The notes under the pieces: model-generated
What the model was told of the DNA's origin: nothing
Seen by the model: the letters and a program-made list of their open reading frames with translations, nothing else
Databases searched by the model: none
In this document: one piece after another, positions 33,015 through 42,504 of the stretch
Layout of the letters: each line of letters opens with the position of its first letter
Numbering within the stretch: the stretch's first letter is position 1
Assembly (NCBI GenBank): GCA_964636495.1
Contig: CAZWSL010000027.1
Location: forward strand, 1-44,686
Source of the DNA: Desulfobacula sp964636495
GTDB taxonomy: Bacteria; Desulfobacterota; Desulfobacteria; Desulfobacterales; Desulfobacteraceae
DNA: 44,686 nt
Direction: 5' to 3'
Translations under genes and position numbers: made by a program

Positions 33015-34754
33015 TTAAAGACCAAGGCAGCCAGGATTCATAATATCAGCAGGATCAAAATGTTTTTTTAATACCCTTAACACATTCATTTGATCTCTTC
33101 CCAGGTGTTTCTCCAGGAAAGGGGCCATCATTCTGCCAACTCCATGGTGATGACTTAAAGAGCCGTGGTTTTCATCAATTTTTTCAATAATACTGCGCTG
33201 GAATGATCTGAATCTATCAATATCAGTCATCTTTGTTATGAAAATAAAGTAAAGGTTGGTTCCCTGGGCATAGAAGTGGGATGCATGGGTCATGCATATG
33301 GTGTTGGGATGCTGCTTGATATGTGCTCTTACCGCTTTATAAAGTTCATGAAAATTTTCCCAGGTAACCGATGCTTCAACTGTATCAATAAGCACTCCAA
33401 AATCATTCAAGGCATCTCTCAGATAGGGATCAGAAAACCTTCCTTTATACCACTTGCGCATTGGATAGCCGCTGAGACTGGAACCATAGTTTTTACTGCA
33501 TATTTTTTTAATCACTTTTAAAAGATTATTGGAAAAAGCCTTGTCACCATCTGTCTGGCCTATTAATAGAGATCTTGATCCGGGTTTCAGGCCTTTTAAT
33601 TCCATAACTTTATTAATAATATGTTTATCAAGATTGTACATTTTCATCGCAACATCTGTCTCTTCAGAATCTGACACCCTCAATATTGATGGCATGCCTG
33701 AATCAGTCTGACTTATCTGGCGTGCCGCATTAACAGCATTTTCAAAATGGGGAAACATAAATGTAAACTGTTTTGAATTTTCCGGCTGATATTTGAATAT
33801 TTTCATTGTTACGCTGACAAGTACGCCAAAACAGCCTTCAGAGCCTTTCATTATATCATTTATTTTTGGGCCTGTTGCAGCTGCCGGGAATTCATATGTT
33901 TGAAAACTGCCGGTTGGTGTGATATACTCCTGGCTGATAACAAGATCATATGCATCACCGTAATATGATGATGCCTGGCCTGAACCAAGGGTAACAACCC
34001 ACCCTCCCACAGAAGAGTATTCAAAACTCTGGGGAAAATGCCCACCGGTATATCTGTTCTGAGCACCAAATTTTTCAGGTGCATTGTTTAACAACTCCTC
34101 ATAAGCGGGTCCCATCATACCTGCTTCTACAGTGATACTCCTGTTGACCTCACTGAATCTTATCACCTGATTCATATACGTCCCCATGACAAGTGTAACT
34201 CCTCCTCTGAGACAGGAAAGGCCTAAAGTCACTGAACTTCCACCTCCATAAACATGCAGTGGAATACGTTTTTCCATGCATACCCCAAGAATGTTTTGTA
34301 TATCTTCCCTGTTTCTGGGATGCAGAATAATATCAGAAATATTTTCAATCTTTTCTTCTCTTAATTCAAGGATATCCTCCATTGCTTTTCCAGTTGAGTA
34401 TTTCAGCCTCTCAAAGGTATCAGCAGATATATTTTCCTTTCCCACAATATTTTCAAATAAAACCAAATCTTTACTGCTGATACCTCTCCTTAATTTATCT
34501 TTGACAATTTTTTCTCCGATGTTTACAGGCTGTTTAAAATCACTGTCTGAAAGTCCAAGCTCAAATTTTATAACATCAAAAAAACCATGACTGGGATTTT
34601 TAAATTTATCCCCACTTCCCCACTTGAAAACAGATCTGAAACTTTTCTCAGGAGGTGGCGTTACAAGCCAGTCAGGCGTAAACCGAGAACACCGGTCACA
34701 CTTTGAATCATCTCTCTTGCTGTGGTCACCCATATTGCTAAAATCGTGCTTCAC
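33015..34754 (-). CDS. FAD-binding oxidase, alkyl-DHAP synthase (AGPS)-like
   Basis: A 579-residue flavoprotein of the vanillyl-alcohol-oxidase fold, close in layout to alkyldihydroxyacetonephosphate synthase, which exchanges an acyl for an alkyl chain to make ether lipids. It has the AGPS-like N-terminal segment FKWGSGDKFKNPSHGFFDVIKFELGL (about 43-68), the FAD loop YGGGSSVTLG (169-178), the second FAD segment SSVGGWVVTLGSGQASSYYGDA, and the C-terminal HHHGVG (about 535-540) with FDPADIMNPG. It is the last gene after glpD and an FGGY kinase, so its substrate is probably glycerol phosphate-derived. Other FAD oxidases (glycolate or lactate type) share the fold but not the N-terminal pattern. 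Confidence 0.85.
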   Translation of the reverse strand: MKHDFSNMGDHSKRDDSKCDRCSRFTPDWLVTPPPEKSFRSVFKWGSGDKFKNPSHGFFDVIKFELGLSDSDFKQPVNIGEKIVKDKLRRGISSKDLVLFENIVGKENISADTFERLKYSTGKAMEDILELREEKIENISDIILHPRNREDIQNILGVCMEKRIPLHVYGGGSSVTLGLSCLRGGVTLVMGTYMNQVIRFSEVNRSITVEAGMMGPAYEELLNNAPEKFGAQNRYTGGHFPQSFEYSSVGGWVVTLGSGQASSYYGDAYDLVISQEYITPTGSFQTYEFPAAATGPKINDIMKGSEGCFGVLVSVTMKIFKYQPENSKQFTFMFPHFENAVNAARQISQTDSGMPSILRVSDSEETDVAMKMYNLDKHIINKVMELKGLKPGSRSLLIGQTDGDKAFSNNLLKVIKKICSKNYGSSLSGYPMRKWYKGRFSDPYLRDALNDFGVLIDTVEASVTWENFHELYKAVRAHIKQHPNTICMTHASHFYAQGTNLYFIFITKMTDIDRFRSFQRSIIEKIDENHGSLSHHHGVGRMMAPFLEKHLGRDQMNVLRVLKKHFDPADIMNPGCLGL

Positions 34755-34809
34755 CCTGTCACCTCTGCTTTAATATTGCCTGAAATCTAAAGACTCTCTT
34801 TTTCCTTTC

Positions 34810-36357
34810 TCATGGATACTGTATTATCTCTCTTATTTGCGAATATAAAGGTCCAAGTGCTTTGTACATTTTTATATAAACCCTTGAATACAGCTGCCTG
34901 TATATCTCCACACTGCTGTAATCAGGCTCAAAAACTGTCTGCACATGAATCATGTTTTCAACTGCCTCATCAATACTTGAAAAACACCCTATGCCCTTTG
35001 CCACCAGTATGGCTGCTCCCAGTGCTGAAGTTTCATGAGTCTGGCCTTTTTTGATAGGAATATTAAAGATATCTGATGTTATTTGACAGATTTCGCTGCT
35101 CTGGGATGCTCCACCGGATACGGCAGCCTGCTCAATATCTATGCCTGTTTTTGCCCTGATTTTTCCCATGCCTTCAAAAAGGGCAAAACCAAGACCTTCT
35201 ATGACAGCCCTGTACACGTGATCTTTAGTATGAACGTCTGAGAATCCTATCATTGCCCCTTTTGCATCGGGATACTCAAGTCCCGGCCCCCAGAAAGGCT
35301 GTATAATCAATCCTTCCGCACCAGGACATGTCTTTTTAAGACATCTGTTCAACACCTCTTCTACTGCAACACCCATTTTCTTTGCCTGCACCACTTCTTT
35401 ATAGGCAAACTGATTTTTGAACCAGGTTATCATCCAGAAACCCCGGAAAATTTCCACTTCAGGATTAAAAAAATCAGGGATACAGGCAGGATAGGAAGGC
35501 AGATATTTTATTGGTTCAATATATTTTTCAGTTAAAACCTGCACAGTTGCTGTTGTACCAAAGCTCAAACTTGCAATTTTCTCGTTAACAATCCCGGCTC
35601 CAAGTGTTTCGCATCCTTTGTCTGATCCACAGGCGATCACAGGGATTCCATCCTTCAAGCCTGTATGCTTTGAAGCCTGTAAAGAGATTTTTCCAAGCAT
35701 CTCTCCGGGCTGAATCAGCAGGGGAAGTTTATCCTGATCAACAGGAAACAGTTTTCTGGGCAATTGATATTTTCCAGCCCACTTCTGGCTTTTGTAATTA
35801 AAGGGTATATAACCTATCTGTGAAGCTTTTGAATCAGCAAACTCCCCGGTCAGCCTCTGATTTAAAAAGCCTGAAACCTGAAGGTATTTATAAGTTTTCT
35901 CCCATATTTCTGGCTGATTCTGCATGATCCAGTTACACTTTCCCTGGACCTGTATATCATCTATCTTTTTTTTAACACCAGCTGCCTTCAAGCCCAGACT
36001 CAATAATCCCTTCTGTCCCCATACAGGTACCGCTTTTCTCTGATCAAGCCATAAAATAGCAGGCCGCAGGGGAGTACCATGCTCATCAACATTAATCATG
36101 CTTGCACGCTGGGCTGTGACCCCGATTCCTGACACTGCATTAAACAATTGCGTGTGTAACAGTTTTAATTTCCGGCAGCCTTTTATAAGGCTGTTCCAGT
36201 AGAGTTCAGGATCCTGTTCTGCCCAGCCTGCCTTTTTACTGTAATAAGGTTCATATGCTATCTGTTCCTTTGCCAGTATCTCTCCCCTGCTGGAAAAAAG
36301 AATGATCCTCAGGCTCTGGGTACCGCAGTCAATTGATAAAATCACACTTTGGTGCAA
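34810..36357 (-). CDS. FGGY-family carbohydrate kinase, probable glycerol/polyol kinase
   Basis: A 515-residue ATP-dependent sugar or polyol kinase. It begins with the phosphate-binding pattern ILSIDCGTQSLRIILF and continues with GWAEQDPELYWNSL and later GVTAQRASMINVDEHGTPLRPAILWLDQR, then near the C terminus GGASQSSEICQITSDIFNIPI and TSALGAAILVAKGIG, all FGGY hallmarks. Substrate specificity within FGGY cannot be read directly; being 4 bases after glpD makes glycerol, or a related triol such as glycerone, the best guess. It ends about 55 bases before the AGPS-like gene. Confidence 0.88.
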   Translation of the reverse strand: MHQSVILSIDCGTQSLRIILFSSRGEILAKEQIAYEPYYSKKAGWAEQDPELYWNSLIKGCRKLKLLHTQLFNAVSGIGVTAQRASMINVDEHGTPLRPAILWLDQRKAVPVWGQKGLLSLGLKAAGVKKKIDDIQVQGKCNWIMQNQPEIWEKTYKYLQVSGFLNQRLTGEFADSKASQIGYIPFNYKSQKWAGKYQLPRKLFPVDQDKLPLLIQPGEMLGKISLQASKHTGLKDGIPVIACGSDKGCETLGAGIVNEKIASLSFGTTATVQVLTEKYIEPIKYLPSYPACIPDFFNPEVEIFRGFWMITWFKNQFAYKEVVQAKKMGVAVEEVLNRCLKKTCPGAEGLIIQPFWGPGLEYPDAKGAMIGFSDVHTKDHVYRAVIEGLGFALFEGMGKIRAKTGIDIEQAAVSGGASQSSEICQITSDIFNIPIKKGQTHETSALGAAILVAKGIGCFSSIDEAVENMIHVQTVFEPDYSSVEIYRQLYSRVYIKMYKALGPLYSQIREIIQYP

Positions 36358-36361
36358 ATCA

Positions 36362-37936
36362 TCACTCCTGTTTAGCTGAAGGTGGACTGTAAAACGTTTT
36401 CCACAGTTTCATATACTCTCTTTTTTCTCTGTCCCACTTTCTTTTATCCCATTTTTTATTATTCTGATAAAGATATGGCCTGCACAGGGATTCAACCCTG
36501 TCCAGTATATTAATGCCACCTCCTGGAAGAAGCAACCCGACCCTCACTCTGCGCAGCAAAAGATCAGAAAGATGACAGATGTCTTCGTGTTCAGCAGAAT
36601 AGAGAATTTCTGCCCATATACTGTTTGTGTTTTCAACTGGTTTGCACAGTTTTTCGTCATACTGCATCATTCTGTTACATCCTGCAATGCCATATCTTCC
36701 AACCAGTCTCTCCTGCAGGTTTTCAGGCATATTTTTCCATATTTTACCTGGTCTGAGTTTCTCAATTTCACGTTCATGATCCAAACCTGGCTTTTTGGAT
36801 ATGCAGGATTGTGCAGCCTTTAATGCATCATTGGCAAGTATCTGAAAAGTAGTCAGTTTTCCGCCTGTAACAGTTATCAGTCCCCTCTTTTTCCATACAG
36901 CATGCTCTCTTGATTCTTTATGAGCAGTCTTGTCTTTTCTGCTTAAGACAGGCCTTACACCGGCAATGGAAGATATGCAGTCTTCCAGAGACAAATTAAA
37001 ATCCGGCAGAATATATTTTAGACCCTCCATTAAATAGTCTGCCTCAACCATTGTTACAAATGGTTCTTTTTCCATATCATGATCATGATCAACATCAGTT
37101 GTTCCAAGAACAGTGGAGCCTTCCCACGGGAAGAGAAAAACCGGTCTTGAATCACGGGGATGAATAAAGCTTAGAGCCTGATGCATGGAAATTACTTCTC
37201 CAGGAAAAATCAGATGGCTTCCCCTTAAAGGTCTGATATGAAATTTTTTTCCAGGTGGGGGATGCAATTTTTCCGCCATGGCACCTGTTGCATTTATTAC
37301 CACACGGGTCTTAATTTCATATGATCTGCCCGATATTTCACTCTCTATACTGGCGCCGTTGACATATCCTTTCCAGTCTCTCTTGATTTCTGTGACTTTT
37401 GTATAATGAAGGGCTTTCCCTCCCAGCAGCCGGCCCTCGTCAATCAGTCTCAGTACAAGTCTTGCATCGTCCACCTGTGCATCTTTAAACCCGACAGCAG
37501 AAACGAGTTTTTCTCTCCTTATCCCTGAAATTTCATCAATCATCCCGTCTTTTGAATAAATTTCATGCTGTCTTTCTCCAGCCATGAAACTATAAAGTCC
37601 AAGACCGACTTTCATGGAAATCATTGAGGGACCACTATCTGCATACAGAGGCATGATAAATTTTAATGGAGTTACAAGCCCGGGATACAGTTTTAATAAC
37701 CGTTCTCTCTGTTTGACCGCTTTTTTTGTTAAAAAAAATTTTCCCTGTTTAAGATACCGCAATCCGCCATGGACCATTTTTGAAGACCGGCCTGATGCAC
37801 CCCATGCAAAATCCTTTGCTTCAAGCAGAAGAACTTTATAGCCCCTCTTCACTGCTTCATAAAACACACCGGCTCCGGTAATACCGCCGCCAATTATAAT
37901 AATATCATATTTATTTTCTGTTTTTAAAAATTCCAT
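36362..37936 (-). CDS. glpD: Glycerol-3-phosphate dehydrogenase (FAD-dependent)
   Basis: Oxidises sn-glycerol 3-phosphate to dihydroxyacetone phosphate and passes electrons to the quinone pool. The 524 residues start with the dinucleotide-binding loop IIGGGITGAG (about 14-23), followed by the family segments ASGRSSKMVHGGLRYLKQG and LRGSHLIFPGE, and a C-terminal helical domain. Length is typical of GlpD. It heads a three-gene minus-strand operon with the FGGY kinase and the AGPS-like oxidase. The start has only a weak ribosome binding site. No regulator such as GlpR or a glycerol facilitator is adjacent. Confidence 0.94.
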   Translation of the reverse strand: MEFLKTENKYDIIIIGGGITGAGVFYEAVKRGYKVLLLEAKDFAWGASGRSSKMVHGGLRYLKQGKFFLTKKAVKQRERLLKLYPGLVTPLKFIMPLYADSGPSMISMKVGLGLYSFMAGERQHEIYSKDGMIDEISGIRREKLVSAVGFKDAQVDDARLVLRLIDEGRLLGGKALHYTKVTEIKRDWKGYVNGASIESEISGRSYEIKTRVVINATGAMAEKLHPPPGKKFHIRPLRGSHLIFPGEVISMHQALSFIHPRDSRPVFLFPWEGSTVLGTTDVDHDHDMEKEPFVTMVEADYLMEGLKYILPDFNLSLEDCISSIAGVRPVLSRKDKTAHKESREHAVWKKRGLITVTGGKLTTFQILANDALKAAQSCISKKPGLDHEREIEKLRPGKIWKNMPENLQERLVGRYGIAGCNRMMQYDEKLCKPVENTNSIWAEILYSAEHEDICHLSDLLLRRVRVGLLLPGGGINILDRVESLCRPYLYQNNKKWDKRKWDREKREYMKLWKTFYSPPSAKQE

Positions 37937-37989
37937 GATTCATTCAAATGAAAACATCCTGAATTCTTAAAGGTGACAGCAATAAAGAT

Positions 37990-40900
37990 TTATATTATGG
38001 TAAAGCCTGCAATCCCTATGTCGTCACGGCGGGTCTCGCCTCCCTGGTATTCAACCAGAGCATTGAGCAGCAGATCGCTCCTCTCATCCATTGAAACATC
38101 TTCCAGTTCCAAAAGCAGCTTTTTAAAACGCTTTTTGCCAAAGCTCCGTCTTTTTTCACCACCGATCTGGTCAATAAAACCGTCTGTTGTCATATAATAG
38201 GTTTCTTTTTTGTCCAAAGATATATCGTGGTTTGTAAAAACAGCATTATATGAAATCCCCCTGTATCCGACTCCTCTTTTATCCCCTTTGATTTCACACA
38301 CCTCTTCATCTCTTACAATGAACAGTGAGAATCTGGCACCTGCAAAAACCATTTTTCTGTTACGTGGAGCAATGTAGCAGACACCCATCTCCATCCCATC
38401 ATTGGATCTCCCTCTCTTTTTTTCCTGACCCAGGGATTGCTGAATAAGCTGGTGTGTTCTCTGGATAAGGATATTTACTTCTCCCGGAGGGGTTTCAAGA
38501 GTTGCTTCATCCAGGGCACCGTTTACAATCAGTGTCATAAATGCCCCGGGCACACCATGCCCAGTACAGTCTCCAAGTACAAATATTTTTCCAAGACCCC
38601 ACGGTTTCAAGAAATAGATATCACCTCCAACCTGGTCACGCGGTTCCCACAGGATGAAATAAGATGAAAAAGTTGTTTTCAGCTCTTCAGTCCGAGGAAG
38701 TATGGAAGACTGGATGTTTGAAGCGTATTGAATACTGCTGGAAATTATCTCAAAGGCTTTATCACGTTCTATCTGAATTTTTTTCTGATCTGTAATATCA
38801 ATGTAGGAAGAAAGCAGCATTTCCACTTCATTGTTCTCATCTCTCAGACAAGAGACAGTATAATTGGTGTATAAAATTGAATTATCTTTGCAGATAAAAC
38901 GTTTATCCATGGAGTAACTGGAGATAATGCCTTTCATCATCTGGTCATATTTGCTATGATCGGTTTTAAAATCGTCCGGATGTGACAGATCTTTCCATCT
39001 GATATTTTCAAGTTCCCTTCGCGTATAACCGATCATTTTCAAAAATATATCATTTACCTCAAGCCACCCTTTGCCCGGCTTTGCAATTGTTACTCCAACC
39101 AGGCTGCTGTCAAAATAAGCCTTGAGACGTTTCTCCCTTATTCTCTCATTTTTATCAGCAGCCTTGCGCGTTGAAATATCACGCACTGAACCGACTGCAT
39201 ACCATTTTTTATTCAGCATGAAAGATGAAACTGCAATTTCCACAGGGAACACTTTTCCATAACGGTTAACAGCTACATTCTCTATTACGTTTCCAAGGAC
39301 CGGTCCCTGGCCGTGATGTGCAAAATTTTCAAGCCCTTTTTCAGCTGCTCTGCGGGGTTCTTCCTGTACAAACAGTGAGTGCATTTTTCTACCTAGAGCT
39401 TCTTCTGACAAATACCCGAACATTTTTTCAGCTGCCTTATTCCAGAAAATGATCTCATCTCTGCTGTTAATCATTATCATGCCGTCGTGGGATGCATCTG
39501 ACATGGCACGAATTTTAATCTCAGCTGCTTTACGATTGGTGATTTCCTTTCCAAGTCTGCGGTTCCACACAATGATTGCAACGAGAATAATAACGAGTAT
39601 GCCAGCAGAAGGTAACAACCATTTAAGAACAGTTTTCCAATCTAAACCATGCTCAAAGTTTATACTGATCCACTTGTCTTTAAAACTGGACCTCTGCTCC
39701 GCACTTATACTGTCCAGAGCTTTGTTCAATATTGGAACCAGCGGTTCAAGCTCTTTTCTTATTCCAAAACGTATTTCGCAGAGATATTCTGTGGCAGCTG
39801 CTATTTTAAGGTTATTCAGTGCCAGGGTTTTCATTCCGTAACTTATCAGAGCAAGATTTCCGACTAAAGCATCTATTTTACCGGTTGCCAGTTCCATTAA
39901 CGCATCTTCCATGGAATTCTGCCTCACAAAGTTAAAATAGGGAAAATCGCGAATAAGCTGTTCTCCGGATTTACTGTTTTTTATAATACCTACCCACTTG
40001 CCTTCAAGATCATCCAGACCCTTTATGGCAGAGTACTGTTTTTGCATTGCAACCACAATAGGAAATGATAGATAAGGTTTGCTGAATACCATCACAGATT
40101 TCGTTTTTTCGGTGTGATGCAATGCCGCTATAACATCAATTTTTTCTTTTTTAATCTGATCAATACTTTCTGTCACACTAACATTTTTAACCGGCTGTTC
40201 TTCAATTTTCAGAATCTTCCAGACCGCACTTAGATAGCTGGATGCAATACCGCTGAATTGTCCTGTTTTGCTGAAAAATGAAACAGGGGCTCTATTTTCT
40301 ATGCCAGCTGTTTTTATTACAGGGTGTTCTGAAAGCCATGCATTCTCCTCAGCAGTAAGATTCAACCGCCTCCTATTGAACTGGCTAATCCATTGCCGGT
40401 GAATTTTATTTTTTTCCTTAAAAGTGATATCTGCAAGTGCCTTATCAATAATTCCCGCCAGAATCGGCCAGTCTTTACGCACACCTATGTTGAGCTTGAC
40501 TGGTGGCTTATTCATCCGTCCCTGCATTGTCAGATTGAATAGCAGCTCCTGTTCGATAAGATACATTGCTACTGCCCTGTTTCCAGCATAGCCATCTGCT
40601 TCACCCCGGGAAACAGCGCCAAGCGCCTCTGCAGTTGACGGGTAGGTCCTTACTCTTATTTCTGGATAATTTTCATTGAAGAATTTTACATTGTAATAGC
40701 CTTCCTCCAGGGCAAGAGTCAGGCCTAACAGATCCTTTTCAGAATTAAAATAGGATCCATCCTGTCTACCGACAAAGACATGGGGAATGGTCAGATAGGG
40801 TCGGGTAAAGTTAAAAAACTCCCTGCGCTCTTTTTTAGGCGTAATATCCATGAGTGCATCAAGCTGCAGATTTTTGACTTTTTCAAAATTCTCCTTGAAT

Positions 40901-42048
40901 GGCGCTGGATGAATGACTATCCTGTTACCCAGCTTTTTGTTAATCTCATGAATATAATCTACCCCGATTCCCATTGGAACATTATTCTCATCAAGAAAAT
41001 TCAGGGGGGGCCACGCCTTCATGACACCCATATTTATTACAGGATGATTCTCCAGCCATATCATTTCAGCTTGGCTCAGTTCAAAGGATAATGCTTCTGG
41101 TTTAAAAAACTGTTTTTTGGAATCCTTTATCCATCGTTTTTCAATATCTGCCATCTCTTTTTTCGAAACAGCATCAAATCCCTTGTTGATCACTTCCAGC
41201 AGATAAGAGTTTCCCTTCAGGACCCCGGCATGAATCGTACTTGGAAAAATTCGTTCCTCACGATTTCCAATGAGATCTTTAATTGCCATCTGGTCTTTTA
41301 TCAGATCCATGAGCTGTTCTTCTGCCAGGATTGCCCTCACCTCATTTGACATCAGTGCGGAAACAAGTTCTCTGTTAGTTTTATAAGTGTGAACAGTTAT
41401 ATATGGATATGCCTTTTTAAACTTTTCATACTGGTATGTTTCTGAAAGTATGCCAACAGACGTAATTTTATAGCCACTAATGTCTTCTGGCTGAACTAAA
41501 GCGGATTTATGGTATATTCTAGTTATGGTTTCATAGATCTGGATCGAGTGATCAATCCAATGAGCACGCTCTTTTGAAAAGGAGAGCCCCGAATGAATAT
41601 CCACTTCACCATTGCGCAGCATCTCCATGCTTTCATCCCAGGTTCCTGATTTAAACTGAATATTATGTCCGGTTGTTTTTGCCCACGCTTTCCATAAATC
41701 AACAAAAAGTCCTGAAGGTTTTCCGGAATTGTCAACAAAGCTCAGGGGTGGATAATCACGGGATATGCCGATAATCAGAGTGCTGCCACTTTTATCTTCA
41801 GATTCATTCCAGACACGTGAGAGCTCTTTTTTATCAGTCCTGATGCTGTTATTCTGCTTTACACTTTGTGCAGGCAGGGTTTGTGCAGACACGGTTTTTT
41901 CAGACAGGGGCCCGGCAATCATCCAGGATACAATGAAAGCAGTAAAAACCAGGGCAGTCTGTATGGATATAAAGCAGCGCAGTCTTTTATAAAAATATGT
42001 TATCAAAGCCAACCGAGTCCCTGCAGCATCATCCGTCATGTGTCTCAT
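37990..42048 (-). CDS. Receptor with three periplasmic solute-binding domains, two PAS domains and a PP2C-type phosphatase
   Basis: A 1352-residue signalling protein. From the N terminus it has a membrane helix (about 28-46), three tandem type-3 solute-binding domains (about 88-310, 337-556 and 577-796; each opens with a GIxxxxPPL/V-type strand), a second membrane helix (808-828), two PAS domains (about 845-960 and 970-1088), and a SpoIIE/RsbU-like phosphatase (about 1110-1352). The phosphatase has the metal-binding acids in GGDIYF (D1143), GDCTGHG (D1160), TTDGF (D1289) and RRDDIG (1341-1345). It would turn extracellular amino-acid-like ligands into serine/threonine dephosphorylation in the cytoplasm, probably acting on an anti-sigma-type partner. 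No such partner gene is nearby. The first Met is used; Met4 is an alternative. Confidence 0.9.
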   Translation of the reverse strand: MRHMTDDAAGTRLALITYFYKRLRCFISIQTALVFTAFIVSWMIAGPLSEKTVSAQTLPAQSVKQNNSIRTDKKELSRVWNESEDKSGSTLIIGISRDYPPLSFVDNSGKPSGLFVDLWKAWAKTTGHNIQFKSGTWDESMEMLRNGEVDIHSGLSFSKERAHWIDHSIQIYETITRIYHKSALVQPEDISGYKITSVGILSETYQYEKFKKAYPYITVHTYKTNRELVSALMSNEVRAILAEEQLMDLIKDQMAIKDLIGNREERIFPSTIHAGVLKGNSYLLEVINKGFDAVSKKEMADIEKRWIKDSKKQFFKPEALSFELSQAEMIWLENHPVINMGVMKAWPPLNFLDENNVPMGIGVDYIHEINKKLGNRIVIHPAPFKENFEKVKNLQLDALMDITPKKERREFFNFTRPYLTIPHVFVGRQDGSYFNSEKDLLGLTLALEEGYYNVKFFNENYPEIRVRTYPSTAEALGAVSRGEADGYAGNRAVAMYLIEQELLFNLTMQGRMNKPPVKLNIGVRKDWPILAGIIDKALADITFKEKNKIHRQWISQFNRRRLNLTAEENAWLSEHPVIKTAGIENRAPVSFFSKTGQFSGIASSYLSAVWKILKIEEQPVKNVSVTESIDQIKKEKIDVIAALHHTEKTKSVMVFSKPYLSFPIVVAMQKQYSAIKGLDDLEGKWVGIIKNSKSGEQLIRDFPYFNFVRQNSMEDALMELATGKIDALVGNLALISYGMKTLALNNLKIAAATEYLCEIRFGIRKELEPLVPILNKALDSISAEQRSSFKDKWISINFEHGLDWKTVLKWLLPSAGILVIILVAIIVWNRRLGKEITNRKAAEIKIRAMSDASHDGMIMINSRDEIIFWNKAAEKMFGYLSEEALGRKMHSLFVQEEPRRAAEKGLENFAHHGQGPVLGNVIENVAVNRYGKVFPVEIAVSSFMLNKKWYAVGSVRDISTRKAADKNERIREKRLKAYFDSSLVGVTIAKPGKGWLEVNDIFLKMIGYTRRELENIRWKDLSHPDDFKTDHSKYDQMMKGIISSYSMDKRFICKDNSILYTNYTVSCLRDENNEVEMLLSSYIDITDQKKIQIERDKAFEIISSSIQYASNIQSSILPRTEELKTTFSSYFILWEPRDQVGGDIYFLKPWGLGKIFVLGDCTGHGVPGAFMTLIVNGALDEATLETPPGEVNILIQRTHQLIQQSLGQEKKRGRSNDGMEMGVCYIAPRNRKMVFAGARFSLFIVRDEEVCEIKGDKRGVGYRGISYNAVFTNHDISLDKKETYYMTTDGFIDQIGGEKRRSFGKKRFKKLLLELEDVSMDERSDLLLNALVEYQGGETRRDDIGIAGFTII

Positions 42049-42078
42049 TTACGAAGGTTTGTTTTCAGTTACCAAAAA

Positions 42079-42498
42079 TCATTTCATATCTGTTTGCTGG
42101 ACTAAAAACCGGCCCATTTTCATGTCGGTTCCGACAATGTGATCCATCAGCCAATTTTTTAAAAAGAGCATCAGCTTGTCAATAATACTCTCATCTCCGT
42201 TAAGAAGTTTTTCATATAACTCTGTTGCCAGCTGCTCAAGATCTCCGTGTTCTTTTTTATGGTTAAAAAATTCCGGGTATCCGTAATTCTGCATGAGGCG
42301 CTCTTCATGTCTGAAATGCCATCTGGAATAACTTAAAAGCTCTTCGAACAGATCCAGCACTCTGTCAAGGTCTTTTTCTTCCCTGCTGTTCATAGCATGT
42401 ATTTTATTGACCAAGTTGACAAGTTTCCTGTGATCATTATCAACCTCTTCTACCCCTATACTGAATTGCTTACTCCACTCAATAAACGCCATCTTCAT
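42079..42498 (-). CDS. Bacteriohemerythrin
   Basis: A 139-residue non-heme diiron oxygen-binding protein. The complete ligand set of the family is present at H23, H61, E65, H80, H84, H120 and D125 (in the usual H-HxxxE-HxxxH-HxxxxD arrangement). The start IEWSKQFSIGVEEVDNDH is typical. In anaerobes these proteins bind or deliver oxygen, protect enzymes or serve in oxygen sensing. It lies between two signalling genes, six bases after the HD-GYP gene, so a role in oxygen-dependent control of that cluster is plausible. Confidence 0.94.
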   Translation of the reverse strand: MKMAFIEWSKQFSIGVEEVDNDHRKLVNLVNKIHAMNSREEKDLDRVLDLFEELLSYSRWHFRHEERLMQNYGYPEFFNHKKEHGDLEQLATELYEKLLNGDESIIDKLMLFLKNWLMDHIVGTDMKMGRFLVQQTDMK

Positions 42499-42504
42499 AC
42501 TCTT

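Noticed and set aside
32871..33071. A 66-codon plus-strand frame downstream of the UbiA-family gene
   Set aside because: It overlaps the end of the AGPS-like gene on the other strand and shows no ribosome binding site or recognisable motif. The region from 32,751 to 33,014 looks non-coding, with no clear terminator.
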